Both the position numbers and the translations under genes were made by a program. From assembly GCA_011772275.1 (NCBI GenBank), contig WVZU01000321.1, positions 1 through 6,192 on the forward strand: DNA of 6,192 bases, read 5' to 3'. Position 1 is the stretch's first letter, and each line of letters opens with the position of its first letter. Origin of the DNA: Planctomycetales bacterium. Its GTDB lineage: Bacteria > Planctomycetota > Planctomycetia > Pirellulales > UBA7805. Below, piece after piece: positions 1 to 6,192 of this stretch. The notes under the pieces are model-generated. The model was not told the origin of the DNA. It worked only from the letters and a program-made list of their open reading frames with translations, and made no database searches.

Positions 1-1636
1 ATACCTGGAAGTTCTTTTCCAGCTGAGCGAGGTTGAGCTTGTTATTCTGCAGGGCTTCGGCCATTTCGACACCGGCGAGGTTGGCGGCCACGTCGGCAAA
101 GCTGAAACCGGATCCCCCATGGGTATCGCTGATTTCCTTGAGGATCCCGGCCGCTTGGGCCGCATCCGCGCCGACGGCCAGTGTCAAGACGGCGGAGACC
201 AGGAAGTGAGAGACGAGATCGGTGCGGCCGTGGATGGTCGGTTTGCCGATGACCCGTAGCCGTTCGCGCCTCGCATTGGGTGGCTCGGCCAGCGAGATCT
301 CGCGTGCGATGGGCGAAAAGCGGTTCAAGAGGTTGTGCTGATCGAGGCTGAGTCCCAGGCCCAGCAGAAAGGCCTGCCGGCCGTATCGCGGGGGCAGCCT
401 GGCGGCCACGGTGGCGGCGGTACGGACATACAGCGTCATCAGTGCGTCGTTCGCGTAGGCGGTCTTGCCCTGGGCAATCCGCTTTTGGTTGGCGAGGGCC
501 ACTTGCAGCACGGCGTGGCGGACGGCCAGTATGCCATGTTCCGGCGATTGGGTTACCAGGCTCAGCAAGTTCAGCGCCACCGGATCCTCGGAGTAGAATT
601 GAGCGATCACGCTGTAGATGGCTGCCAGTCGTTGTCGAGCGGTTTGGTCGAGTTGCTGGATCTGGCGGACGTTTTTTTGCCGCCACTGATCGGCCACGAT
701 ATTCATGGCGAGGGTGTTGTAGGGGTCGTAAGCGACGCGAAAGCTGCGCAGATTGGCTTGACCGTCCCCCAGCACGGTCCGCATCAGGGACCCGCGTTCC
801 GGGCTATGGGCTGCCCCCAGGTAATGGCCCAGTTCGTGCAGCAGGATCTCCAGCCGTTCTACTTCGCTGACGCGGAGACCGTATTCGCGGATGAGGATGT
901 GGGATCTGAGCGGTCCGCGGGTACCGCCGGCGTGCGGTATCTTGTGGTCGACCGGAAACTGGCTGGTAAAACCGATGGCGACATCGGCCGAACCCTTGGG
1001 CACGGTTTTTTCGAAAGCGGCGAGGGCCTCTTTGAAATCTTTGAGTTGGTTGTCGGAGACCCAGCGACCGAATTCGACGATTTCGATCCGCATCCGGCAG
1101 TAGTATTCCAGTGCCTGGTTGGCGGCCTCCAGCCGTTTTTTCATTTTTTCCTGCCAGATGCTGTCGCGTCGTCGGTCTTCATCGTCGACCAGAACCCTGA
1201 CGCGTATGGTCCCGATCTGTGCCCCTTTCCAGTCTGCCCCCTGGCGGGCGACGATTTCCTTCGAGGCGAGCGTGTCGAGGCCGAACGTGATCCGCTGAAA
1301 TTGGGGGGGCTGGTCATCATCTGCGCGGACCAGGTAGAGCGAATGAGCGACCAGTTCGTAAGGCCGCCGTTCGGATGGCAAGATCAGCTGGCATTTGGCT
1401 TTGCCACGCACCGGGATCGGCACGAGTTCGCCGGGCTGGAGCGCCATTTTTCGCCAGTCGCCTTGGATGTCGGCAACGGCAAAACGGACCGTTTGCTGGC
1501 TGCGGTTGGCCACGATCACGATTTGGGCCTGGCACGCCTGGGAAAGCGTGGTATTCAGGAGGATGGCCACCCCCAGTGCGGCCAGCCGCGTTGCTGGCCG
1601 GACGCGGCCTGCGATCGTGTTTTTAAGCGACCTCAT
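1..1636 (-). CDS. Exported metzincin-type zinc metalloprotease with unassigned C-terminal domain (3' end outside window)
   Basis: Partial gene, 545 codons visible with no stop before the left edge. The frame has an in-frame TAA 13 codons upstream of the ATG at 1636 and no other start between, so this start is firm. Residues 1-38 form a signal peptide: a basic n-region, hydrophobic core LAALGVAILL, then a c-region around SQACQAQ (the Cys does not sit in a good lipobox). Residues 39-140 look beta-rich and unassigned. The catalytic part begins near IGTIRVRVLV (141-150). Its zinc site is HELGHYLGAAH at 267-277 (ligands H267, H271, H277; base E268; G274), followed by SLMRT with Met-turn M285 eight residues after the last His, as in matrixins. 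No cysteine-switch motif is seen. Residues 290-545 are largely helical, with a conserved-looking block at 465-527 (HGRTDLVSHF, GSGFSFADVAANLAG). The start overlaps the response regulator gene by 14 bases. A secreted or periplasmic peptidase is well supported; the substrate is unknown. Confidence 0.85.
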   Translation of the reverse strand, partial: MRSLKNTIAGRVRPATRLAALGVAILLNTTLSQACQAQIVIVANRSQQTVRFAVADIQGDWRKMALQPGELVPIPVRGKAKCQLILPSERRPYELVAHSLYLVRADDDQPPQFQRITFGLDTLASKEIVARQGADWKGAQIGTIRVRVLVDDEDRRRDSIWQEKMKKRLEAANQALEYYCRMRIEIVEFGRWVSDNQLKDFKEALAAFEKTVPKGSADVAIGFTSQFPVDHKIPHAGGTRGPLRSHILIREYGLRVSEVERLEILLHELGHYLGAAHSPERGSLMRTVLGDGQANLRSFRVAYDPYNTLAMNIVADQWRQKNVRQIQQLDQTARQRLAAIYSVIAQFYSEDPVALNLLSLVTQSPEHGILAVRHAVLQVALANQKRIAQGKTAYANDALMTLYVRTAATVAARLPPRYGRQAFLLGLGLSLDQHNLLNRFSPIAREISLAEPPNARRERLRVIGKPTIHGRTDLVSHFLVSAVLTLAVGADAAQAAGILKEISDTHGGSGFSFADVAANLAGVEMAEALQNNKLNLAQLEKNFQV

Positions 1637-2255
1637 TGCGGACTGCCCAGATGGCGGCTTGGGTGCGATGCGTTACGCCTAGCTTGCGAAAGATATGTTG
1701 CACGTGTTCCTTGACCGTTTCGTGACTGATCTTGAGGGTTGTGGCGATATGCTTGTTGGTCAGCCCTTGAGCCAGCAGGGGGAGGATCTGGGTTTCCCGA
1801 TCGGTGAGCGAAATTTCAGTTTCGATGGGCAGGCGGGACACGGCCAGTGCGCCGCTGGCGCGGCGCAGCTGCGCGCGCCGCCACAACATTTCGCCCGCGG
1901 CCGCCTTGCGAATTGCTGACACCAGCCGAGCGCGGCTGGCGTTTTTGAGCAGGTAACCGCAGGCCCCCAGGGCCACACAGCGGGCGACGAAATTGGGATG
2001 GTCGGAGGCGGAAAACATCAGGACGGGCAGGCCCGGCTGGCTCTCCCGGAGGCTGGCCAGCACCCGTACCCCACCCCCTGCAGAGATACTTACTTCGAGC
2101 AACACCAGGTTCAAATCGAGTTGTCCGGCCATTTCGATTGCCTGGCGGCCATTGACCGCCTCGCCGGCAATCTCCACGTCGGTATCGGCGAGCATGCGGC
2201 GCAGTCCGCGACGCACAACTTCTTGGTCATCGGCGATCAGGATGCGGATCGGCAT
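1623..2255 (-). CDS. NarL/FixJ-family response regulator with Glu at the phospho-acceptor position
   Basis: A 210-residue cytoplasmic DNA-binding regulator. Residues 1-120 are a receiver domain: acidic pair D9-D10, switch Ser S82 (in VLMFSASD) and conserved K104 (in GYLLKN) are present. The position that should be the phosphorylated Asp is E54 (codon GAA, 2096-2094, in VLLEVSISAGGG), and the usual Met-Pro loop after it is replaced, with S58 where Pro is expected. Residues 147-207 are a LuxR-type helix-turn-helix (LTDRETQILPLLAQGLTNK, then VKEHVQHIFRKLGV), intact. The ATG at 2255 is chosen over a TTG one codon upstream because GGGA lies eight bases before it. The gene heads a probable two-gene unit with the metzincin gene, overlapping it by 14 bases, and no histidine kinase is adjacent. 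Regulator class is certain; target genes are unknown, although self-regulation and control of the protease are plausible. Confidence 0.93.
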   Translation of the reverse strand: MPIRILIADDQEVVRRGLRRMLADTDVEIAGEAVNGRQAIEMAGQLDLNLVLLEVSISAGGGVRVLASLRESQPGLPVLMFSASDHPNFVARCVALGACGYLLKNASRARLVSAIRKAAAGEMLWRRAQLRRASGALAVSRLPIETEISLTDRETQILPLLAQGLTNKHIATTLKISHETVKEHVQHIFRKLGVTHRTQAAIWAVRNEVA

Positions 2256-2314
2256 CAACCGATTCCCTTTATGCGGGAGGCTTGTCGATCACAAACCGAA
2301 ACCGCTTGGCTGAC

Positions 2315-2325
2315 TTGCTAAGCAA
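2315..2325. repeat. Short inverted repeat, candidate operator
   Basis: TTGCT and AGCAA flank a single central A, a perfect 5-base inverted repeat. It coincides with the predicted hisB -35 and lies just downstream of the predicted start of the regulator transcript, so a bound protein could affect both directions. An 11-base site can arise by chance; the binding protein is unknown, with the neighbouring regulator as one candidate. Confidence 0.3.
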
Positions 2326-2344
2326 ACACATTAACAAGTATACT
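2315..2344 (+). promoter_or_regulatory. Predicted sigma70-like promoter for hisB
   Basis: TTGCTA (2315-2320) and TATACT (2339-2344) are separated by 18 bases, a good match to the sigma70 consensus in the AT-richest part of the window. Transcription would begin near 2351, giving a leader of about 118 bases before the hisB ATG. The -35 lies inside an inverted repeat (2315-2325) and the -10 inside a palindrome used by the opposing promoter. Confidence 0.5.
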
Positions 2345-2366
2345 ACGCCCGTGTTCCTTTTGTCTT
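2337..2366 (-). promoter_or_regulatory. Predicted sigma70-like promoter for the response regulator-protease unit
   Basis: Reading the minus strand, AAGACA (2366-2361, four of six matches to TTGACA) is followed by an 18-base spacer and TATACT (2342-2337). A start near 2330 would give a leader of about 75 bases before the ATG at 2255. Its -10 shares four bases with the -10 of the opposite promoter. This is prediction by eye only. Confidence 0.4.
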
Positions 2367-2391
2367 GCGGACCGGTTTTTCTGCGGGAAAA

Positions 2392-2430
2392 TTGCGGCTG
2401 AGGCGGCCCTCGTTGGGCTGCTCACCGCAA
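2392..2430 (+). promoter_or_regulatory. Strong hairpin in the hisB 5' leader
   Basis: The RNA can form a nearly continuous 16-pair stem: 2392-2397 with 2425-2430 (TTGCGG/CCGCAA), 2399-2402 with 2421-2424, and 2404-2409 with 2415-2420 (one G-U pair), closing a five-base loop (TCGTT). The only interruptions are single bulged bases at 2398 and 2403. No T-run follows, so it is not a standard intrinsic terminator. A second TTGCGG at 2365-2370 could compete for the same CCGCAA arm. Role unknown: leader stability, attenuation-like control or a protein site are possible. Confidence 0.5.
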
Positions 2431-2468
2431 ACCCCCATCGACCACCTCACCCCAAACAGGCACCGCCC

Positions 2469-3062
2469 ATGCCACGTTCGGCAACGATTTCACGAAAAAC
2501 CGCTGAGACCAGCATCGAGCTGACGGTCGATCTGGACGGGAGTGGTTGTGCGCAGGTCGACACGGGCATTGGTTTTTTCGACCACATGCTGACGCTGTTG
2601 GCCAAGCACGGTTGTCTGGATCTGGAACTGAGGGCGGCTGGGGACCTGCACGTGGACCAGCACCATACGGTGGAGGACGTGGGGATCTGTCTGGGACAGG
2701 CGGTCCATCAAGCGCTGGGGGACAAAGCGGGCATTCGGCGGTACGGTTTCATGGCGTTGCCGATGGAGGAGGCCTTGGCCAACGTGGCGATGGACTTGAG
2801 CGGGCGGTATGCGTTCGTGTTCCGTGCCGAGCTGCCAACATCCAAAATCGGCGAATTCGACAGCCAGCTGGTGGAAGATTTTTTTCAGGCGTTCGCGGCC
2901 AATGCGCTGTGCAACCTGCACATCCACGTGCCGTACGGTCGGAACAGCCATCACGTCAGCGAAGCGATTTTCAAAGGGGTGGCCCGGGCGCTGCGGATGG
3001 CGGCCGAGCCGGACGGGCGGATGCCGGGTGTACCCAGCACGAAGGGCACGCTGAGCGGTTAG
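2469..3062 (+). CDS. hisB: Imidazoleglycerol-phosphate dehydratase (EC 4.2.1.19)
   Basis: A 197-residue cytoplasmic enzyme that dehydrates imidazole glycerol phosphate to imidazole acetol phosphate in histidine synthesis. The full-length monofunctional IGPD domain is present with its two repeated metal-binding halves: FFDHML (36-41), [10 protein letters not shown] (61-70), DLSGR (109-113), and [19 protein letters not shown] (151-169), carrying the His and Glu ligands of the two manganese sites. There is no fused HisN-type phosphatase domain, unlike the E. coli bifunctional protein. The ATG at 2469 begins the family's usual N-terminus ([12 protein letters not shown]); only a weak AGG lies eight bases before it. 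No other his gene is in the window: it is divergent from the regulator gene and convergent with accC, so it is likely transcribed alone from the promoter near 2315-2344. All catalytic residues that can be recognised are intact. Confidence 0.97.
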   Translation: MPRSATISRKTAETSIELTVDLDGSGCAQVDTGIGFFDHMLTLLAKHGCLDLELRAAGDLHVDQHHTVEDVGICLGQAVHQALGDKAGIRRYGFMALPMEEALANVAMDLSGRYAFVFRAELPTSKIGEFDSQLVEDFFQAFAANALCNLHIHVPYGRNSHHVSEAIFKGVARALRMAAEPDGRMPGVPSTKGTLSG

Positions 3063-3097
3063 AAGGGGGCGCGGGGGGGTTGCTGGCGGACGGCTGT

Positions 3098-4441
3098 TCA
3101 GCCGCCCCAGGTGCGTTCGACGAAATTCGTGTCGATGCGGCCTTCGGCGAAGGCGCTGTGATTCAGCATTTCGACATGTCGCGGCGCGGTGGTGCGAATT
3201 CCTTCGATCTGCAATTCGGCCAGGGCCCGCAACATGCAACTGATGGCCTCTTCGCGCGTGGGCTGGTGCACGATGAGTTTGCCGATCATCGAATCGTAAA
3301 AGGGGGACACGGTGTAGCCGGCATAGGCGTGCGAATCGAAGCGGACTCCCAGCCCGCCGGGCACGATCAGCTGTTCGATCCGTCCCGGCGACGGCCGAAA
3401 ATTCTTGGCTGGATCTTCGGCGTTGATTCGGCATTCGATGGCCGCGCCGTGCAGCTGGATGTCTTCTTGAGCAAACGCCAGCGGTTCGCCGCTGGCGACG
3501 CGAATCTGGGTTTTGATCAGGTCGATCCCGGTCACCATTTCGGTCACGGGATGTTCCACCTGGATCCGCGCGTTGACCTCGATGAAGTAAAAGTTTCCCT
3601 CGGTGTCGACGATAAACTCCACGGTCCCGGCATTGGTATAGTCGGCTGCCTGAATCAAGCGAACGGCAGCGGCGCACATGGACTGTCTGGTATCGTCCGA
3701 CAACTGCGGAGCGGGGCTTTCCTCGACCAGTTTCTGGTGGCGGCGCTGGAGGGAGCAATCCCGTTCCCAGAGGTGGACAACATTTCCATGGTGATCGGCG
3801 ACAACCTGGACCTCGACGTGCCGAGGTCTTTGCACGTATTTTTCCAGGTAGACGCTACCGTCGCCGAAGGCCGCTTCCGCTTCGATGCGAGCCTGCTGGA
3901 CGGCCTGTTTGAGGGCCAGATCATTGAGCGCCACGCGCATGCCCTTGCCTCCGCCGCCGGCGGAGGCTTTGACCAGTACGGGGAAGCCGATTTCATGGGC
4001 GACCGTCAGGGCGGAATCTTCGCTGTCCAACAATCCATCGCTGCCGGGGACCACCGGCACCTCGGCTTGCCGCGCCAAGTTACGGGCCTGGTTCTTGTCG
4101 CCCAGCATTTTCATCGCTTCGGGCGAAGGGCCGATGAAATCGATCTTGCAACTGCGGCAGACCTCGTTGAAATGCGCGTTTTCGGCCAGGAACCCGTAAC
4201 CAGGGTGGATGGCCTGTACATTTCCGACTTCGGCCGTGCTGATCACGCGATCAATTTTCAGGTAGCTGTCACTGCTGCGGGCGGGACCGATACAATAGGC
4301 TTCGTCGGCCAGTTCCAGGTAGGGAGCGCCCCGATCGGCCTCGCTGAAGATGGCTACGGTTTCCACGCCCAGTTCGCGGCAGGCGCGAATGATTCGCAGC
4401 GCGATCTCGCCACGGTTTGCTATCAGGATGCGTTTGTACAT
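3098..4441 (-). CDS. accC: Acetyl-CoA carboxylase, biotin carboxylase subunit (EC 6.3.4.14)
   Basis: A 447-residue cytoplasmic ATP-grasp enzyme, the same length class as E. coli AccC (449). It carboxylates the biotin on AccB using bicarbonate and ATP, the first half-reaction of malonyl-CoA formation. The N-terminal biotin-carboxylase domain opens with [17 protein letters not shown] and contains [12 protein letters not shown] (77-88). The ATP-grasp domain has K116, K158, the glycine-rich loop SAGGGGKGM (160-168), [12 protein letters not shown] (226-237), and the catalytic run [17 protein letters not shown] (286-302) with E288, N290, R292 and E296. The C-terminal domain has ECRINAEDP (336-344) and [11 protein letters not shown] (382-392). 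E. coli has Thr at position 291 where this protein has Ala, a substitution tolerated in related carboxylases. It starts six bases after accB and is surely co-transcribed and probably translationally coupled, since its own ribosome site is weak. It ends 35 bases from hisB, tail to tail. Confidence 0.98.
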   Translation of the reverse strand: MYKRILIANRGEIALRIIRACRELGVETVAIFSEADRGAPYLELADEAYCIGPARSSDSYLKIDRVISTAEVGNVQAIHPGYGFLAENAHFNEVCRSCKIDFIGPSPEAMKMLGDKNQARNLARQAEVPVVPGSDGLLDSEDSALTVAHEIGFPVLVKASAGGGGKGMRVALNDLALKQAVQQARIEAEAAFGDGSVYLEKYVQRPRHVEVQVVADHHGNVVHLWERDCSLQRRHQKLVEESPAPQLSDDTRQSMCAAAVRLIQAADYTNAGTVEFIVDTEGNFYFIEVNARIQVEHPVTEMVTGIDLIKTQIRVASGEPLAFAQEDIQLHGAAIECRINAEDPAKNFRPSPGRIEQLIVPGGLGVRFDSHAYAGYTVSPFYDSMIGKLIVHQPTREEAISCMLRALAELQIEGIRTTAPRHVEMLNHSAFAEGRIDTNFVERTWGG

Positions 4442-4447
4442 CGCTCG

Positions 4448-4936
4448 CTAGACCGAAGTGTCGACCTTGAATAGCGGCTGTCCGTATTCCACCGGATCGC
4501 CGTTTTCGACCAGAACCGCGACGATTTTTCCAGAAGTTTCCGCGGGTATTTCGTTGAATACCTTCATGGCTTCCACAATGCAAATCGTCGTGTCCGGACC
4601 GACGTGGTCGCCCACTTTGACATACGAGGCCGCTTCCGGACTGGGCGCGGCGTAGAACGTTCCCACCATGGGACTTTTGATCAGCACCGTCCGGCCGTCG
4701 TCTGCGGCCGCGGCGGGCGCGGCTGCGGCGGGCGTTGGCGGGGCGGGTGCCGGTGCGGACACGGCGGGTGCGGGCAAGGTATTGGCCACAACCTGCCCGG
4801 AACCGGCGCGACGGAGACGAATACGTTGTTCCCCCTGCTCGAGATCCATCTCGTTCAGGTCGTGTTCCTTCATCAACTCAACCAGCCGACGGATCTTCTT
4901 CAGATCGAACACGTCGACCGATGGCGAATCACCCAT
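4448..4936 (-). CDS. accB: Acetyl-CoA carboxylase, biotin carboxyl carrier protein (BCCP)
   Basis: A 162-residue carrier that holds biotin and moves the carboxyl group between AccC and the carboxyltransferase. The N-terminal segment (DVFDLKKIRRLVELMKEHDL, 8-27) is the helical region typical of AccB, expected to dock on AccC. Residues 54-79 are a flexible Pro/Ala-rich linker. Residues 83-160 are the biotinyl domain, with SPMVGTFY (88-95) and the biotinylation site EAMKVFNEI, modified Lys K125. E. coli has EAMKMMNQI here. The ATG at 4936 is preferred over an in-frame GTG at 4972 because GGAGAG lies eight bases before it and the extra 12 residues (basic, unlike the family) add nothing recognisable. 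It lies 124 bases downstream of the peptidase gene and six bases before accC. No convincing promoter was seen in the 124-base gap, so transcription may come from upstream of the peptidase. Confidence 0.97.
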   Translation of the reverse strand: MGDSPSVDVFDLKKIRRLVELMKEHDLNEMDLEQGEQRIRLRRAGSGQVVANTLPAPAVSAPAPAPPTPAAAAPAAAADDGRTVLIKSPMVGTFYAAPSPEAASYVKVGDHVGPDTTICIVEAMKVFNEIPAETSGKIVAVLVENGDPVEYGQPLFKVDTSV

Positions 4937-4950
4937 AACTGATGCTCTCC
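4929..4950 (-). promoter_or_regulatory. accB: Shine-Dalgarno site deciding the accB start
   Basis: On the minus strand GGAGAG (4950-4945) precedes the ATG at 4936-4934 by eight bases. It is the clearest ribosome-binding site in the window and argues for the ATG rather than the upstream GTG at 4972-4970. Confidence 0.65.
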
Positions 4951-5060
4951 GCTTCGTGTTTTTCTTGCTCACCGGATGTCGCTACCGGAATCTCTGGAAA
5001 CGGTGGTTGTGAATTTCGCAGCCCCTTGTTGAACCTGGCGGGATGGTCGCGGCGGACCCA

Positions 5061-6161
5061 TCAGATTGGCACGAACATTTCGTCCCATGCTTTCGGGGTA
5101 CTGGTCAGCACGTCATGTCCCTGGCGCGTGATCAGCACGTCGTCTTCGATTCGCACACCTCCAAAACCTGGCAGGTAGACACCCGGTTCCACGGTGACCA
5201 CCATTCCCGGCTGCAACACGACTTCGCTGTTGGAGGCCAGTCGTGGGGCCTCGTGAATGTCCAGGCCCAACCCATGCCCCAGCCCATGGCCAAAATATTT
5301 GCCGAAGCCGGCCTTTCCGATCGTGTCGCGGGCCACCGCATCGACGTCCGCCGCCTTGGCACCGGGGCGAATGGCCGCGATCGCGCGCTGCTGGGCCTTC
5401 AACACAACTTGATAAATCCGTTCAAGTTTGGGCGAGATTTTACCGGTGACCAACACACGCGTCAAGTCGCTCTTGTACCCACCCGGTTCGTCGGCGCCCC
5501 AATCGATCAGCACAAAACCCGCGCTATCGATCGGCTGGGAGGTCGCCGAAGCATGCGGCAGGGCGGCTCGGGCACCGGCGGCCACAATCGGCGGAAAACT
5601 ACAACCGTTGCCACCAAACAAGCGAATCTGGTGTTCCAGCTGATGCGCAATGGCGCGTTCCGTCTGATCCGCTCGCAGCGAACTGCGAATCACGGCAAAA
5701 GCACGCTCGGCCAGTCCAGCCGCTGTACGCAACGCTTTGATTTCCTGGCGGTCCTTGATCAGCCGCAGGTTTTCCACCAGGCCGTTGCAAGGCACCAGTT
5801 CGACCTGGGGCAAGGCTGTGGCGATCGCGGCTTGCAAAGCCACCGTCAGGGAGCCCGCTTCGATCCCCAGCCGGCCAATTTTGGCGGAACGGGTGACCTG
5901 GGCAATCGACTTCAACATGGAAACACCCTGTGCGCGGATTTCGCAATCCAGGTCGGGGCATTCCTCCTGCAACTGTACCTGGTAGCGGGGATCGGACAAA
6001 AGCGTCTCGCCGTCCGGACGGACCAGCAGGTAGCTGTCGTCGCCGGAAAAGCCGGTCAGGTACGTGACGTTGGTGAAATTTGTGACCAGCAGCGCATGGG
6101 CACCCTCCCGCTTGATCGAACGCCGCAGCTTGTTGCATCGCACTGAGTGTTGGTCTGCCAT
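5061..6161 (-). CDS. Xaa-Pro aminopeptidase, M24B family metallopeptidase
   Basis: A 366-residue cytoplasmic aminopeptidase that removes an N-terminal residue preceding proline (aminopeptidase P or prolidase type). Residues 1-135 form the creatinase N-terminal domain (NVTYLTGFSGDDSYLLV, 31-47). The pita-bread catalytic domain follows, with all five metal ligands for the two-metal site: D220 (LIDWGA), D232 (KSDLTR), H296 (HGLGHGLG), E325 (TVEPGVYL) and E339 (VRIEDD). Catalytic histidines H203 (LPHA) and H303 (DIHE) are also present. Length fits the short, roughly 360-residue bacterial enzymes (YqhT/PepQ-like) rather than the 440-residue E. coli PepP, so aminopeptidase and dipeptidase activity cannot be separated by eye. 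No signal peptide is seen. The ATG at 6161 is the first in frame; the ribosome site before it is weak. It lies upstream of accB-accC in the same direction; in Bacillus a similar peptidase lies next to efp and accBC, and efp is missing here. Confidence 0.95.
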   Translation of the reverse strand: MADQHSVRCNKLRRSIKREGAHALLVTNFTNVTYLTGFSGDDSYLLVRPDGETLLSDPRYQVQLQEECPDLDCEIRAQGVSMLKSIAQVTRSAKIGRLGIEAGSLTVALQAAIATALPQVELVPCNGLVENLRLIKDRQEIKALRTAAGLAERAFAVIRSSLRADQTERAIAHQLEHQIRLFGGNGCSFPPIVAAGARAALPHASATSQPIDSAGFVLIDWGADEPGGYKSDLTRVLVTGKISPKLERIYQVVLKAQQRAIAAIRPGAKAADVDAVARDTIGKAGFGKYFGHGLGHGLGLDIHEAPRLASNSEVVLQPGMVVTVEPGVYLPGFGGVRIEDDVLITRQGHDVLTSTPKAWDEMFVPI

Positions 6162-6192
6162 GTTTTAATCGCCGCTCAAATGTCGCCGCCCT

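Noticed and set aside
335..1714. Long plus-strand open frame (459 codons) opposite the metzincin gene
   Set aside because: It has no recognisable domain, and the opposite strand carries a signal peptide, zinc site and Met-turn in one continuous frame. The plus frame is a composition shadow.
2256..2258. TTG one codon upstream as the response regulator start
   Set aside because: The ATG at 2255 has better spacing from GGGA and gives the normal receiver N-terminus.
2431..2468. Histidine-rich leader peptide upstream of hisB
   Set aside because: Scattered CAC/CAT triplets are not in one frame behind a start codon, so classical his attenuation is not supported.
3085..3108. Possible bidirectional terminator between hisB and accC
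   Set aside because: CGGCT/AGCCG (3091-3095 with 3100-3104) makes only a 5-base stem inside the end of accC, with no T-run on either strand.
2490..3758. Minus-strand open frame (422 codons) across hisB and part of accC
   Set aside because: Arg/Pro-rich translation typical of an off-frame reading of GC-rich genes; hisB and accC fully explain the stretch.
2546..4474. Plus-strand open frame of 642 codons running through hisB and antisense to accC
   Set aside because: It overlaps two well-conserved genes in the wrong frame or strand and shows low-complexity Gly/Ala/Arg translation with no motif.
4937..5060. Possible separate promoter for accB in the gap after the peptidase gene
   Set aside because: No -35/-10 pair with acceptable spacing was seen on the minus strand. 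CCGG repeats near 4972-4988 give only a 4-base stem.
5043..6146. Plus-strand open frame (367 codons) antisense to the aminopeptidase
   Set aside because: The minus strand has all M24 metal ligands and the expected length; the antisense frame has no recognisable features.
1..6192. tRNA, rRNA, CRISPR array, insertion sequence or integration site
   Set aside because: No regularly spaced repeats, transposase motifs, terminal inverted repeats or tRNA-like cloverleafs were noticed; coding genes fill nearly all of the window.

Overview
The window looks like a chromosomal segment from a planctomycete, probably in or near the Pirellulales. This is an inference from GC-rich housekeeping genes, mostly weak Shine-Dalgarno sequences, a biotin carrier protein with an N-terminal segment of the form I remember from planctomycete AccB proteins, and NarL/FixJ-type regulator style. 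No 16S or other decisive marker is present. All calls come from reading translated frames on both strands; no database search was made.

Layout from left to right. (1) Positions 1-1636, minus strand: a large open gene that runs off the left edge. It encodes an exported protein with a complete metzincin zinc site (HELGHYLGAAH) and a Met-turn at the spacing seen in matrix metalloproteases, followed by an unassigned alpha-helical C-terminal part. (2) Positions 1623-2255, minus strand: a NarL/FixJ response regulator overlapping the protease gene by 14 bases, so the two are probably one operon. Its phospho-acceptor Asp is replaced by Glu. (3) Positions 2256-2468: a 213-base divergent intergenic region with two face-to-face sigma70-like promoters sharing one palindromic -10 element, a short inverted repeat beside it, and a strong 39-base hairpin in the hisB leader. 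(4) Positions 2469-3062, plus strand: hisB, encoding monofunctional imidazoleglycerol-phosphate dehydratase, alone without other his genes. (5) Positions 3098-4441 and 4448-4936, minus strand: accC and accB, the biotin carboxylase and biotin carrier of acetyl-CoA carboxylase, six bases apart, converging on hisB. (6) Positions 5061-6161, minus strand: an M24 Xaa-Pro aminopeptidase upstream of accB.

Working together: the pepP-accB-accC run reads in one direction (6161 to 3098). AccB and AccC do the first half-reaction of fatty-acid synthesis, and the peptidase next to them recalls the Bacillus peptidase-efp-accB-accC cluster, here without efp. The hisB gene serves histidine synthesis. The regulator-protease pair is the accessory part of the window and the most likely place for something undescribed: a receiver with an acidic substitution at its phosphorylation site, co-transcribed with an exported metzincin of unusual domain composition. 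Many long open frames antisense to these genes are composition shadows and were left out.
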